DNA of 64,000 nucleotides from Noviherbaspirillum autotrophicum (GTDB lineage: Bacteria; Pseudomonadota; Gammaproteobacteria; Burkholderiales; Burkholderiaceae_D): positions 3,685,561-3,749,560 of the forward strand of contig NZ_JWJG01000028.1 in assembly GCF_000818395.1 (NCBI RefSeq), read 5' to 3'. Position numbers and translations under genes: made by a program. Of the stretch, positions 1 through 13,135 are shown one piece after another. The notes beneath the pieces are model-generated. The model was not told where the DNA came from. It ran no database searches and saw only the letters and a program-made list of their open reading frames with translations. Numbering within the stretch: position 1 is the first letter of the stretch; each line of letters starts with the position of its first letter.

Positions 1-1
1 C

Positions 2-3883
<3,882 letters not shown>

Positions 3884-3897
3884 GGCTCGGCAGCCCG

Positions 3898-4662
3898 TCA
3901 GGAGAGCGTCGCGACCACCGGCGCATGGTCCGACGGCTGCTCCCACTTGCGCGGCGCCTTGTCGACCGCACAGGCGTTGCAGCGCGCGGCCAGCGTGTCC
4001 GACAGCAGGATATGGTCGATGCGCAGCCCCATGTTGCGCCGGAATGCCATCATGCGGTAATCCCACCAGCTGTAAATCTTCTCGGGCTGCTCGAACAGGC
4101 GGAACGCATCCTTGAAACCGAGGTCGAGCAGCCGCCTGAACTGCGCGCGCTCCGGCTCCGAGCACAGCACTTGCCCGGCCCAGGCGGCCGGATCGTGCAC
4201 GTCGCGGTCCTCGGGGGCGATGTTGTAGTCGCCCAGCAGCGCCAGGTTTTCGTGCGACTTCAACTCGTCGGCCAGCCAGTCGTGCAGCGCATCGAGCCAC
4301 CTCAGCTTGTACTGGTACTTGTCCGAATCGACCGCCTGGCCGTTCGGAATGTAGGCGCACACGACGCGCATGCCCTCGATCGTGGCGCTGATGATGCGCT
4401 GCTGCTCATCCTCGAAGCGCGGATTGTTCTTGACCACCTCGCTCATCGGGTGCTTCGAGATGATCGCCACGCCGTTGTAGGTCTTCTGGCCGGTGAAGAC
4501 GACCTGGTAGCCGATCTTCTCGATCTCGCCGACCGGGAACTTATCGTCGGTCAGCTTGGTTTCCTGCAAACACAGCACGTCGACCGGACTGTCCGCCAGC
4601 CACTGCACGACCTGCGGCAGGCGGACCTTCAGCGAGTTGACGTTCCAAGTCGCGATCTTCAT
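3898..4662 (-). CDS. xth: Exodeoxyribonuclease III
   Basis: Member of the exonuclease III/AP endonuclease family (EEP fold), about 254 residues, the usual length. It acts in base excision repair at abasic sites and degrades duplex DNA 3'-5'. Visible motifs are the N-terminal [11 protein letters not shown], the metal-binding Glu in LCLQETKL (about residue 34), [15 protein letters not shown] and the C-terminal SDHAPV with the catalytic His. I chose the ATG at 4662 because it gives the canonical family N-terminus. An ATG five codons upstream (4677) overlaps the pepA stop codon as ATGA and could equally be used, which suggests translational coupling to pepA. It converges with the hybrid kinase, 14 bp away. 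Confidence 0.95.
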   Translation of the reverse strand: MKIATWNVNSLKVRLPQVVQWLADSPVDVLCLQETKLTDDKFPVGEIEKIGYQVVFTGQKTYNGVAIISKHPMSEVVKNNPRFEDEQQRIISATIEGMRVVCAYIPNGQAVDSDKYQYKLRWLDALHDWLADELKSHENLALLGDYNIAPEDRDVHDPAAWAGQVLCSEPERAQFRRLLDLGFKDAFRLFEQPEKIYSWWDYRMMAFRRNMGLRIDHILLSDTLAARCNACAVDKAPRKWEQPSDHAPVVATLS

Positions 4663-4673
4663 GCCGCTGACTT

Positions 4674-6191
4674 TCATCCCGATTTCTTGCCGTTGGCCTG
4701 ATTGATCAGGAACGTGGTCAGCAAGGGCACCGGACGGCCGGTCGCTCCCTTGGCCGCGCCGCTCTTCCATGCGGTGCCGGCGATGTCCAGGTGCGCCCAG
4801 GTGTATTTGCGGGTGAAGCGCTCCAGGAAGCAGGCTGCCGTGATGCTGCCGCCGGGCGGCCCGCCGATATTGGCCATGTCGGCGAAATTCGACTTCAGCT
4901 GTTCCTGGTACGCATCTTCGATCGGCATGCGCCAGGCAGTGTCGCCGGCCGCCTTGCCGGCGGCCAGCAGTTCGTTGGCCAGCGCGTCATGCGCATCGTC
5001 GCTGCGGGTAAACAGGCCGGAGTTGTGATGGCCGAGCGCGGTCACGCAGGCGCCGGTAAGGGTGGCGACATCGACCACCGCCGCCGGCTTGAAGCGCTCG
5101 ACATAGGTCAGCGCATCGCACAGGATCAGGCGGCCTTCGGCATCGGTGTTGAGGATTTCGATGGTCTGGCCCGACATCGAGACGACGATGTCGCCCGGCT
5201 TGGAGGCGCGGCCGGAAGGCATGTTTTCGCAGGTCGGGATCACGCCGATCACGTTGAGCTTCAGGCCCATCTCGCCGATTGCATGGAAGGTGCCCAGCAC
5301 CGATGCGGCGCCGCACATGTCGTACTTCATCTCGTCCATGTTGGCGCCCGGCTTGATCGAAATGCCGCCGGTGTCGAAGGTGATGCCCTTGCCGACTAAC
5401 ACGATCGGTGCATCCTTGGCCTTGCCGCCCATGTGCTTGAGGATAATGAACTTGGGCGGCTCTTCGCTGCCCTTGGTCACCGACAGGAAGCTGCCCATCT
5501 TGAGCGCTTCAAGCTGCTTGCGGTCCAGCACTTCGACGCCGAACTTGAAATCCTTCGCCAGCTTTTTCGCGACGTTGGCGAGGTGGGTCGGCGTACAGAT
5601 ATTGCTGGGGAGATTGCCGAGATCCTTGGTGAGGGCCACGCCGTTGGCGATGGCGACTGCCTGCGCCACGGCTGCCTTGGCCGCGGCGGTGGCGGCGCTG
5701 GAAGCGGCAAGCGCCACTTTCTTCACGCCGACCGGCGCTTCATCCTTCTTGCTCTTGGTCGTGTCATAGCGGTAAGCGCCATCGCGCAAGGCGAGAATCG
5801 CGGCGCGTGCCGCCCAGGCGGCGTCGCGGTTCTTGACGGCTTCCAGCGGCAGTGCAAGCAGCGCCTCGTTGGTGCCGAGCGAAGAAAACACGCGCCCGGC
5901 GGCCTGTACCGCGGAGATGAAGGTCTTGTCGCTTACCGGATCGTCGGCACCGAGACCGACCAGCAGCACGCGTTCCGCGGCAACGCTGTCGAGACCGCGC
6001 AGCAGCAGCGTGGAGCCGGGCTTGCCAGTGATGTCGCCCGACCTGAGCGCGGCGCTGATGGCGCCTTTGCCATCCAGTTCGCGCGCGGCCTGCGAGAGTT
6101 TCTTGTTTTCAAATACGCCGACGACCAGACAGCCCGTTTTGATACTGGCGACGCCGGTTTTTGCGTCGTATGTTTTTATGCTAAAGTCCAT
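4674..6191 (-). CDS. pepA: Leucyl aminopeptidase (M17 family)
   Basis: Cytosolic dizinc/dimanganese M17 aminopeptidase of about 505 residues, which releases N-terminal amino acids. Some homologues also bind DNA. The M17 signature NTDAEGRL is present near residue 348, and the metal-site segment [10 protein letters not shown] lies upstream of it. I chose the ATG at 6191 because an AAGGAG ribosome-binding site lies six bases ahead of it and the protein then starts MDFSIKTYD; an upstream in-frame start has no such site. The gene is divergent from lptF, an arrangement common in proteobacteria, and xth follows with a four-base overlap or near contact. Confidence 0.96.
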   Translation of the reverse strand: MDFSIKTYDAKTGVASIKTGCLVVGVFENKKLSQAARELDGKGAISAALRSGDITGKPGSTLLLRGLDSVAAERVLLVGLGADDPVSDKTFISAVQAAGRVFSSLGTNEALLALPLEAVKNRDAAWAARAAILALRDGAYRYDTTKSKKDEAPVGVKKVALAASSAATAAAKAAVAQAVAIANGVALTKDLGNLPSNICTPTHLANVAKKLAKDFKFGVEVLDRKQLEALKMGSFLSVTKGSEEPPKFIILKHMGGKAKDAPIVLVGKGITFDTGGISIKPGANMDEMKYDMCGAASVLGTFHAIGEMGLKLNVIGVIPTCENMPSGRASKPGDIVVSMSGQTIEILNTDAEGRLILCDALTYVERFKPAAVVDVATLTGACVTALGHHNSGLFTRSDDAHDALANELLAAGKAAGDTAWRMPIEDAYQEQLKSNFADMANIGGPPGGSITAACFLERFTRKYTWAHLDIAGTAWKSGAAKGATGRPVPLLTTFLINQANGKKSG

Positions 6192-6214
6192 GAGTCGCTC
6201 CTTATCCAGACGCA

Positions 6215-6222
6215 ATTATAGT
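6215..6222. promoter_or_regulatory. Overlapping divergent -10 elements for pepA and lptF
   Basis: The 41-bp gap between pepA and lptF contains one AT-rich core. Read on the minus strand, bases 6220-6215 give a perfect TATAAT facing pepA. Read on the plus strand, 6217-6222 gives TATAGT facing lptF. No good -35 hexamer is evident for either. Because the two -10 elements overlap, polymerase could occupy only one direction at a time. The lptF element would place the transcription start only a few bases before its ATG. Confidence 0.4.
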
Positions 6223-6232
6223 CTTCAATTCA

Positions 6233-7366
6233 ATGATCTTTCAGCGCGCTCTCCGACGCGAATTGGTAAGTACCGCAGGCGCTGTCTTCACCACGCTTTT
6301 CACCATTACCATCACTGTGATGCTGATCAAAATCCTCGGCCAAGCCGCGGGAGGCAAGGTCGCGTCATCGGATGTGATCGCATTGATTGGCTTTGCCGCA
6401 CTTAATTATCTGCCGGTGATTCTGATTCTTACAGGTTTTATTTCCGTCCTGGTGGTAGTGACGCGCAGTTATCAGGACTCTGAAATGGTTGTATGGTTCG
6501 CATCCGGCCTTTCCCTGACGCGCTGGATCGCGCCGGTGCTGTCGTTCGGCGTGCCCATCGTGGTGCTTACCGCATTGCTCTCCTTCATCCTGACGCCGTG
6601 GGCGTCGCGCCAAAGTGCCGAATTCCGGGAGCGTTTCGAGAAGCGGGAAGATATTGCGAAAGTATCTCCAGGAAAATTCCAGGAATCGGCATCGGCCGAC
6701 CGTATCTTCTTCGTCGAAGGCGTGAGCGGCGATTCCACCAAGGTCAAGAACGTGTTCGTCAATACCGTGCAGAACGGACGCACCAGCGTCGTGGTCGCCA
6801 AAGAAGGCACGGTCGGGGTCGACGAGCATGGCGACAAATTCCTGATCATGAGCAAGGGCCGCCGTTATGACGGCATCACCAACCAGCCGGACTTCCGCGT
6901 CATGGAATTCGAGCGTTACGGTGTGCTGGTGGGGCGCCAGTCGCAGGCGGTGGTGGGGGACAAGTCGGCCCGGTCGCTGCCCACGCCGGCCTTGCTGTCC
7001 GATCCGAACAAGTTCAATCGCGGCGAATTGCTGTGGCGCGCTTCCTTGCCCCTGATGTGCCTGCTGCTGATGCTGCTCGCCATTCCGCTCGGTTTTGTCA
7101 ATCCGCGCGGCGGGCGTTCCGGCAATTTGCTGATCGCGCTGCTGCTTTTTGTTGTTTACAGCAATATGGTCAGCGTGCTCCAGGCGGCCGTGGTGCAGGA
7201 GCGCCTGTCGCTCGGGTTTGCATGGTGGCCGACGCATCTGGCGGCCGTCCTGCTGATCGTGCTGCTGTTCGCATGGCGTCTGTTCATTAACAGCCCGCGT
7301 CATCCGGCTGCGTTGTGGGGCGCATTCAAGCGTGCCGTCATTTTCAGAAAGGCGGCGCGGGCATGA
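6233..7366 (+). CDS. lptF: LPS export ABC transporter permease LptF
   Basis: Inner-membrane permease of the LptB2FG transporter that extracts lipopolysaccharide from the inner membrane and feeds the Lpt bridge. It has 377 residues, typical for the YjgP/YjgQ family. Three N-terminal hydrophobic segments fall within about residues 15-125, a periplasmic beta-jellyroll-like domain follows to about 265, and three C-terminal hydrophobic segments end near 350. The start MIFQRALRREL matches the family. No Shine-Dalgarno is visible ahead of it. Its stop codon overlaps the lptG start as ATGA, so the two are translationally coupled. Confidence 0.95.
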   Translation: MIFQRALRRELVSTAGAVFTTLFTITITVMLIKILGQAAGGKVASSDVIALIGFAALNYLPVILILTGFISVLVVVTRSYQDSEMVVWFASGLSLTRWIAPVLSFGVPIVVLTALLSFILTPWASRQSAEFRERFEKREDIAKVSPGKFQESASADRIFFVEGVSGDSTKVKNVFVNTVQNGRTSVVVAKEGTVGVDEHGDKFLIMSKGRRYDGITNQPDFRVMEFERYGVLVGRQSQAVVGDKSARSLPTPALLSDPNKFNRGELLWRASLPLMCLLLMLLAIPLGFVNPRGGRSGNLLIALLLFVVYSNMVSVLQAAVVQERLSLGFAWWPTHLAAVLLIVLLFAWRLFINSPRHPAALWGAFKRAVIFRKAARA

Positions 7367-8490
7367 AGGTCTTGCAAAGGTATGTTGCGACTGAAATCGT
7401 CGGCGCGGTGTTCTTCGTGCTGGTGGCCTTCCTGGCGCTGTTCGCGTTCTTCGACCTGATCAGCGAGTTGCCGGAAGTCGGGCGCGGCGGCTACAAGCTG
7501 CAGCATGCGTTCATGTATGTCGCGCTGGGCTTGCCCGGGTACGTGTACGAGCTGATGCCGATAGCGGCATTGATCGGCACAATTTACGCGCTCGCCCAGC
7601 TCGGGGCCCGCTCCGAATTCACCATCATGCGTGCGTCCGGCCTGTCCACGCGCATGGCAGGCTTTATGCTCGCCAAGGTCGGTGTCGTGTTCGTGCTGCT
7701 GACCTTCCTCTTTGGTGAATTCATTGCGCCGGCTTCCAGCCAGTTTGCCGAAAAACTGAAGCTGCAGGTGCAGGGCTCGATGATTTCGCAGGAATTCCGT
7801 TCCGGCTACTGGACCAAGGATGTGATCCGCGAGAACGGATTGACGGGCGACGCCATCGGCTCGCGCTTTTTGAACGTGCACGAAGTGACCCCGGACGGTC
7901 AGCTGCGCGGCGTGACGCTGTACGATTTCGATCGCGATTTCCACCTGACCGGGGTGGTGACGGCGGTGCATGCGGATTATCAGGGCAGCAATACCTGGCG
8001 CCTGTCCGACGTGTCCGAGACCGCATTCTCGACCGGTTCTCCGGATATCACGTCCACCGTGAAAACGGCGCGCGAACCGTCAAGAAAGCTGATATCGGAA
8101 ATTACGCCCGACATCCTGTCGGTGCTGTTTGCCGACCCGGACCGGATGTCGGCGCTCGATCTGTCGGCCTACATCAAGCACCTTGCTGAAAACAATCAGA
8201 GTACCGGGCGCTATGAAATCGCATTCTGGAAAAAGCTGGTCTACCCGTTCGCGGCACTGGTGATGATGGCGCTGGCCCTGCCGTTCGCCTACCTGCATTT
8301 CCGTGCCGGCGGCGTGAGCCTGAAGATTTTCATCGGCATCATGATCGGCGTGAGCTTCCAGTTGCTCAACAGCCTGTTCTCGCATCTGGGCTTGCTCAAT
8401 ACCTGGCCCGCACTCGCCACGGCGCTGCTGCCGAGCGCTTCATTCCTGCTACTGGCAATCGGCGCACTGCTTTGGGTGGAAAGACATTGA
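7363..8490 (+). CDS. lptG: LPS export ABC transporter permease LptG
   Basis: Partner permease of LptF in LptB2FG, about 375 residues. It begins MKVLQRYVATEIVG, typical of LptG. N-terminal membrane segments (roughly residues 12-120), a periplasmic domain, and three C-terminal membrane segments (about 275-375) can be seen. I chose the ATG at 7363 because it overlaps the lptF stop as ATGA and gives the family N-terminus; the frame stays open further upstream but only inside lptF. LptB is not in this window. Confidence 0.95.
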   Translation: MKVLQRYVATEIVGAVFFVLVAFLALFAFFDLISELPEVGRGGYKLQHAFMYVALGLPGYVYELMPIAALIGTIYALAQLGARSEFTIMRASGLSTRMAGFMLAKVGVVFVLLTFLFGEFIAPASSQFAEKLKLQVQGSMISQEFRSGYWTKDVIRENGLTGDAIGSRFLNVHEVTPDGQLRGVTLYDFDRDFHLTGVVTAVHADYQGSNTWRLSDVSETAFSTGSPDITSTVKTAREPSRKLISEITPDILSVLFADPDRMSALDLSAYIKHLAENNQSTGRYEIAFWKKLVYPFAALVMMALALPFAYLHFRAGGVSLKIFIGIMIGVSFQLLNSLFSHLGLLNTWPALATALLPSASFLLLAIGALLWVERH

Positions 8491-8492
8491 TT

Positions 8493-8861
8493 ATGACAAA
8501 ACGCGCACTCATCCTGTTTGCACACGGTGCCCGCGACCCGCGCTGGGCCGAGCCGTTCCGGCGCTTGCAGCAACTCACCCAGGCCCAGGCACCGGACGTG
8601 ACTGTGTCGCTCGCATTCCTGGAGCTGATGTCGCCGCGCTTGCCGGAACTGGTCGCCCAACTGGTGCAGGAGGGATGCGGCGAGCTGACCGTGGTGCCCG
8701 TGTTCTTCGGCCAAGGGGGGCATGTGCTGCGCGATCTGCCGCTGATGATCGAGCAGTTGCGCCAGGCATACCCAGGCTTGGTGCTGAAATCCGCCCAGGC
8801 AGTGGGAGAGGATGCCGAGGTGCTAGGCGCGATTGCGCGCTACTGCATATCGACGCTTTGA
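8493..8861 (+). CDS. cbiX: Short CbiX/SirB-type sirohydrochlorin chelatase
   Basis: Small (about 122 residues) class II chelatase that inserts a divalent metal into sirohydrochlorin, Fe for siroheme or Co for cobalamin. The two metal-binding histidines of the family are visible as H11 (FAHGARD) and H77 (GQGGHVLRDL), with Glu44 between them. I chose the ATG at 8493 because the family starts immediately before the FAHG motif. It follows lptG by two bases but is functionally linked to the convergent cobA and the sulfite reductase of the cys operon. Fe versus Co specificity cannot be read from the sequence; siroheme formation is the likelier role here. Confidence 0.85.
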   Translation: MTKRALILFAHGARDPRWAEPFRRLQQLTQAQAPDVTVSLAFLELMSPRLPELVAQLVQEGCGELTVVPVFFGQGGHVLRDLPLMIEQLRQAYPGLVLKSAQAVGEDAEVLGAIARYCISTL

Positions 8862-8874
8862 CGGAGGCGCGGCG

Positions 8875-9609
8875 CTAGCCGCCCTTGTTGCGCGCGGCCA
8901 TTGCCTCACCGATCATTACCAGCACCGGGCCGGAGCAATCGGCCAATCCTTTTTCCAGATCCGCCAGCCGCAGGCGCAGCACGCGTTCATTCTCGCGGCT
9001 GCAGTTTTCCACCACCACGATCGGCAGGTCTGGCGAACGGCCCTGCGCCAGCAGTTTTTGCGCAGTAACGATCGCTTCCTTGCCGCCCATGTACTGAATC
9101 AGTGTGTCGCAATCGGGCAGGGTGGTGTGTTCGGGGTGATTCGGAGCGGTGGCAGAAGTGAAAAACGCTACGCTGCGCGCCACGCCGCGTTTCGTGAGGG
9201 GCTGCTTGGTGGCGGCGGCTGCAGCCAGGGCAGCCGAAATGCCTGGAACGATTTCAACCTCGATGCCTTCGTCTTCCAGTGCGCGCAATTCCTCATCAGC
9301 GCGCCCAAACATCATCGGATCGCCGCCTTTCAAACGCACCACCAGCTTGTAGTTTTTCGCGCAATCGACCAGTTGCTGATTGATGAAGGTTTGCGCGGTC
9401 GAGCGTTGTCCCGAACGTTTGCCGACTAAAATTTTTACCGCTTGCGGGCATAGCGCCAGCATGTCATCGGTGACCAGGGCGTCGTACAGCACGACGTCGG
9501 CTTCAGAAAGAATACGGGCGCCGCGGACCGTGATGAGGTCGGCGGCGCCCGGTCCGGCGCCGAGCAGAATCACTTTGCCGAGTGTTTTCTGCACGGGCGG
9601 TTTCGACAT
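8875..9609 (-). CDS. cobA: Uroporphyrinogen-III C-methyltransferase (SUMT)
   Basis: SAM-dependent methyltransferase that converts uroporphyrinogen III to precorrin-2, the branch point to siroheme and cobalamin. About 244 residues, single-domain, not the CysG fusion. Family motifs include the glycine-rich LLGAGPGAADLITVRG near the N-terminus, LKGGDPMMFGR, and EIVPGISAA. It is the last gene of the cys operon, after cysN, which suits siroheme supply to the sulfite reductase. I prefer the ATG at 9609; a TTG at 9621 directly after the cysN stop is an alternative. No precorrin-2 dehydrogenase gene is in the window. Confidence 0.93.
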   Translation of the reverse strand: MSKPPVQKTLGKVILLGAGPGAADLITVRGARILSEADVVLYDALVTDDMLALCPQAVKILVGKRSGQRSTAQTFINQQLVDCAKNYKLVVRLKGGDPMMFGRADEELRALEDEGIEVEIVPGISAALAAAAATKQPLTKRGVARSVAFFTSATAPNHPEHTTLPDCDTLIQYMGGKEAIVTAQKLLAQGRSPDLPIVVVENCSRENERVLRLRLADLEKGLADCSGPVLVMIGEAMAARNKGG

Positions 9610-9621
9610 GGACTGCGGCAA

Positions 9622-10947
9622 TCAGGCGATGCGAATCATGCCGGCAGCGACGGTCTGGTGCGTCACTTCGTCGATCAGGATGAACGAACCGGTTGAACGG
9701 ATCGCATCATACGCGTCGGCAGCCAGCGGCTGCTGCACGTTGATCGATACGGTCGCGATGTCGTTCAGCTTCAATGCATCGGCGGCGCGCCGCTCCTGAG
9801 TATTGATGTCGAGCAGCGTGTCGATCTTGGTCACGCGGGCCGCCACCTGCTTGGTGGTGTGCTTGAGCCAGTACTTGCGGCGCATGTCGAGCGGTTCTTC
9901 CGACAGCCAGCAGACGTCGGCGGTGACGGTCTTGAGCAATGTCGCCGGCTGCTCGGCCGAGGCCAGCATGTCGCCGCGCGAGATGTCGAGGTACTCTTCC
10001 AGCAGGATCGTGACCGACTGGCCGGCCACTGCCGATTGCAGCGAGCCTTCCAGCGTCAGAATGTCCTTGACGGTGGCGCTCTGGCCGTTCGGCTGCACCA
10101 CCAGCTTGTCGCCCTTGTGCACCTTGCCGGCTTCGATGCGGCCCATGTAGCCGCGGAAGTCGTTCGCTTCATGGCCGTTGTGGCGCGCCACCAGCTGCAC
10201 CGGGAAGCGCAGCGGCTGCTCATGCGCTTCGTCGTAGACGGACAGCGATTCGAGCAGGGTGATCAGGGTCGGACCTTTGTACCACGGCATCTTGTCGGTG
10301 GCTTCCACCACATTGTCACCGGCGAGTGCCGACAGCGGAATCGGATGCACATCGGTCAGGCCGAGCTGTTGCGCGAACTTCTTGTAGGCCGCAACAATGC
10401 GGTCGTACACAGTCTGGTCATAATCCACCAGGTCCATCTTGTTGACGGCGACGATCACGTGCTCGATGCGCAGCAGGTGGGCGATGGTCGAATGGCGCTT
10501 GGTTTGCGTCAGCAGCTCCACGCTGCCGTCGTCGCCCAGCTTCACTTTCGATACGTCGATCAGGATGATCACCGCGTCTGCTGTCGACGCGCCGGTTACC
10601 ATGTTGCGGGTGTACTGCTCGTGCCCCGGCGTGTCGGCGATGATGAACTTGCGCTTCGGTGTTGCGAAATAACGGTACGCAACGTCGATCGTAATCCCTT
10701 GCTCGCGCTCGGCTTCCAGGCCGTCGGTGAGCAGGGAAAGATCGACCGTGTCGCCCACGGTGCGCTTGTGCTTGGCGCGCGAAATCGCGTCGAGCTGGTC
10801 GGCAAAAATTCCCTTGCTGTCGAACAGCAGGCGGCCGATCAGCGTGCTCTTGCCGTCGTCGACGGAACCTGCGGTAATGAAGCGCAGCAGGCCGCGCTCG
10901 GCTGTGGCGTTATTGGCAACCACGTGTTCTGCAACCACGGCGTTCAT
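9622..10947 (-). CDS. cysN: Sulfate adenylyltransferase subunit 1 (GTPase)
   Basis: Large GTP-hydrolysing subunit of ATP sulfurylase, which with CysD makes adenosine 5'-phosphosulfate from sulfate and ATP. 441 residues. Translation-factor-type GTPase motifs are clear: GSVDDGKST (P-loop), EREQGITIDVAY (switch I), DTPGHEQY (G3) and NKMD (G4), followed by EF-Tu-like beta-barrel domains. No C-terminal APS kinase (CysC) domain is fused, consistent with direct reduction of APS by the neighbouring CysH. Its ATG overlaps the cysD stop as TGATG. Confidence 0.97.
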   Translation of the reverse strand: MNAVVAEHVVANNATAERGLLRFITAGSVDDGKSTLIGRLLFDSKGIFADQLDAISRAKHKRTVGDTVDLSLLTDGLEAEREQGITIDVAYRYFATPKRKFIIADTPGHEQYTRNMVTGASTADAVIILIDVSKVKLGDDGSVELLTQTKRHSTIAHLLRIEHVIVAVNKMDLVDYDQTVYDRIVAAYKKFAQQLGLTDVHPIPLSALAGDNVVEATDKMPWYKGPTLITLLESLSVYDEAHEQPLRFPVQLVARHNGHEANDFRGYMGRIEAGKVHKGDKLVVQPNGQSATVKDILTLEGSLQSAVAGQSVTILLEEYLDISRGDMLASAEQPATLLKTVTADVCWLSEEPLDMRRKYWLKHTTKQVAARVTKIDTLLDINTQERRAADALKLNDIATVSINVQQPLAADAYDAIRSTGSFILIDEVTHQTVAAGMIRIA

Positions 10948-11882
10948 CAGAAATATCCCTCTTTTTTACGTTTTTCCATCGATGCTTCGGATGTCTGGTC
11001 ATCCATGCGGGTAGCTCCCCGTTCTGTGATCTGCGTGACCGCGGTTTCGGCGATGATCGCATCCACGTCGGCGGCGTCTGACGCGACCGGGCAGGTGCAG
11101 GAGATGTCGCCGACGGTGCGGAAGCGTACCACGCGGGTTTCGACCGTCTCGCCTTCGCGTGCAGGGGTCAGGTCGGTCAGCGGCACCAGCAATCCGTTGC
11201 GCGGGATCACCTGGCGCTCATGCGCAAAATAAATCGACGGCAGCGCCAGCTTTTCGCGAGCGATGTACTGCCACACGTCGAGCTCGGTCCAGTTCGAGAT
11301 CGGGAACACGCGCATGTTCTCGCCCGGATGCACGCGGGTGTTATACAGGTCCCACAGTTCGGGGCGCTGCGCCTTCGGATTCCATTGGCCGAATTCGTCG
11401 CGGAACGAGAAGATGCGTTCCTTGGCGCGGGCCTTCTCTTCGTCGCGGCGGGCGCCGCCGATGCAGGCGTCGAACTTGAATTCGTCAATGGTTTCCAGGA
11501 GCGTCACCGCTTGCGCGGCATTGCGCGAGTCGGTTTGCGGGTTGCGTAAGCGCACCGTGCCGCGCTTGATCGAATCCTCGACTGACCGCACGACGAGGCG
11601 TTCGCCCAGTTCCTTGGCGCGGCGATCGCGGAATTCGATCACTTCCGGGAAGTTGTGCCCAGTATCGATATGCACCAGCGGGAACGGGAATTTACCCGGG
11701 CGGAAGGCTTTTTCCGCGATACGCAACAGCACCACCGAGTCCTTGCCACCGCTGAACAAAAGCGCCGGGTTGGTGCACTCGGCCGCGACTTCGCGCATGA
11801 TGTGAATCGCTTCCGATTCGAGCCAGTCCAGGTGCCGGTTGCTGGCTGCATCCAAAAAGAGTTTTTCGACTGCTGTATTCAT
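10947..11882 (-). CDS. cysD: Sulfate adenylyltransferase subunit 2
   Basis: Catalytic PP-loop subunit of ATP sulfurylase, about 311 residues. The PP-loop LFSGGKDSVVLL lies near residue 40, and HIDTGHNFPEVIEFRD follows, as in the family. I chose the ATG at 11882 (MNTAVEKLFL) because the upstream extension lies in the cysH coding region. Its stop overlaps the cysN start as TGATG, so the two subunits are likely made in balance. Confidence 0.97.
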   Translation of the reverse strand: MNTAVEKLFLDAASNRHLDWLESEAIHIMREVAAECTNPALLFSGGKDSVVLLRIAEKAFRPGKFPFPLVHIDTGHNFPEVIEFRDRRAKELGERLVVRSVEDSIKRGTVRLRNPQTDSRNAAQAVTLLETIDEFKFDACIGGARRDEEKARAKERIFSFRDEFGQWNPKAQRPELWDLYNTRVHPGENMRVFPISNWTELDVWQYIAREKLALPSIYFAHERQVIPRNGLLVPLTDLTPAREGETVETRVVRFRTVGDISCTCPVASDAADVDAIIAETAVTQITERGATRMDDQTSEASMEKRKKEGYF

Positions 11883-11884
11883 AG

Positions 11885-12604
11885 TTATTGTGCGACTGAT
11901 TTGATTCTGACGAGCTTGCCATCGACCACGTGCAAGCCGCATTCCTTCGATTCCGGATTCTCCCACCACCAGCGTCCGGCACGCACATCTTCACCGGGCT
12001 GGATGGCGCGGGTGCAGGGTTCGCAGCCGATCGACGGATAGCCACGGTCGTGCAGCGGATTGTACGGCACGTGGTTGGTGCGAATGTAATGCCATACGTC
12101 CTCTTCCGACCAGTCGGCCAGCGGGTTGAACTTGGTCATGCCGTGTGCTGCGTCATCTTCCTGCACCGCCAGTTCGGCGCGGGTGGTCGATTGTGCGCGG
12201 CGCTGTCCGGTGACCCATGCCTTGTTGCCGGCCAGAGCACGTTTCAGCGGCTCGACTTTGCGGATGCGGCAGCATTCCTTGCGCATGTCCACGCTGTCGT
12301 AGAATGCGTTCAAGCCGTTTTGCTGCACATAGGCGTCGACCGCGGACTGCTCAGGCTTGAACAGCTTCACTTCGTAGTCGTAGGTTTCCTTGATGCGATC
12401 GAGCATGCCCAGCGTTTCCTTGTGCAAGCGACCGGTCTCCAGCGAAAAGATGGTGATCGGCAGCTTCGCGCGCAGGATCATATCGGCCAGCACCATATCC
12501 TCGGTGGCGAGGCTCGATGCAAACACGGCCGGCGAAAAATCGCTGGCGATTCTCGTCAGCGTGGCTTGCGTTGCTGCTACCAGGGTGTTGAAATCGTTCG
12601 TCAT
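11885..12604 (-). CDS. cysH: Adenylyl-sulfate (APS) reductase, CysH family
   Basis: Reduces activated sulfate to sulfite with thioredoxin. 239 residues. Besides the PP-loop-like N-terminal domain and the catalytic KECGLHV motif near the C-terminus, it has the CC (KECCRIRK) and CxxC (GCEPCTRA) pairs that ligate a [4Fe-4S] cluster. These cysteines mark APS-type rather than PAPS-type reductases. That agrees with the absence of an APS kinase gene in the operon. It lies two bases upstream of cysD and three bases after the DUF934 gene. Confidence 0.94.
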   Translation of the reverse strand: MTNDFNTLVAATQATLTRIASDFSPAVFASSLATEDMVLADMILRAKLPITIFSLETGRLHKETLGMLDRIKETYDYEVKLFKPEQSAVDAYVQQNGLNAFYDSVDMRKECCRIRKVEPLKRALAGNKAWVTGQRRAQSTTRAELAVQEDDAAHGMTKFNPLADWSEEDVWHYIRTNHVPYNPLHDRGYPSIGCEPCTRAIQPGEDVRAGRWWWENPESKECGLHVVDGKLVRIKSVAQ

Positions 12605-12607
12605 CGC

Positions 12608-13135
12608 TTATTCCTGCGCAGCCTTCTGCCCGCGCTCGGCGCGACGGTACAACGGCAGTTTCCGGTCCCAGGCAGCCTGATAGGCTTCCGAAAAATCGGA
12701 CAGGCTCTTCAGGGCATCGTGGATGTTGCGGTCTTCGCGAGTGGCGAATGCATTGAAGCCGACACGCTGCATGTAGAACATCTGGTCGCGCAGCACATCG
12801 CCGATCGCGCGCAACTCGCCGGCATAACCCAGGCGTACGCGCAGGTTGTAGGCGATCGAAAAGCCGCGGCCATCGGAAAACTTCGGGAAATCCACCGCGA
12901 TTACCGGCAATTGCGCCACGTCGTCTTTCAGCACTTCCGGACGTTCATGGCTGGCGATCCACACGCCGATATCCGCGCGCTTCTTCAGCCCGGTGCGCTG
13001 TGCTTCCCATACCGCCAGAGGCACGATGAATTTACCGGCGGGGACGGCAACCGTCTCCGGCGTTTCGCCTTCGGCCAGGTGCAGGATCGTCCAGTCGTCG
13101 GTGACTACCGCTTTATCCTTGATGATTTCACGCAT
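12608..13135 (-). CDS. DUF934 protein of the sulfite reductase cluster
   Basis: 175-residue protein of the DUF934 family, regularly encoded next to nitrite/sulfite reductase-type hemoproteins in proteobacteria and often annotated as an oxidoreductase accessory protein. Recognisable stretches are VDFPKFSDGRGFSIAYNLR and GEL+AIGDVLRDQ. No cofactor motif or signal peptide is visible. Its start lies inside the 3' end of the sulfite reductase gene (8-bp overlap), indicating co-translation. Its biochemical role is not established; a part in maturation or electron supply to the reductase is only inference from context. Confidence 0.88.
   Translation of the reverse strand: MREIIKDKAVVTDDWTILHLAEGETPETVAVPAGKFIVPLAVWEAQRTGLKKRADIGVWIASHERPEVLKDDVAQLPVIAVDFPKFSDGRGFSIAYNLRVRLGYAGELRAIGDVLRDQMFYMQRVGFNAFATREDRNIHDALKSLSDFSEAYQAAWDRKLPLYRRAERGQKAAQE

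Noticed and set aside
9859-11232. 457-codon open frame antisense to cysN/cysD
   Set aside because: The sense strand encodes complete CysN and CysD with all motifs.
12608-13135. Assimilatory nitrate/nitrite cluster instead of sulfite
   Set aside because: The hemoprotein family is shared, but the operon contains cysD, cysN and cysH and is next to CysB.
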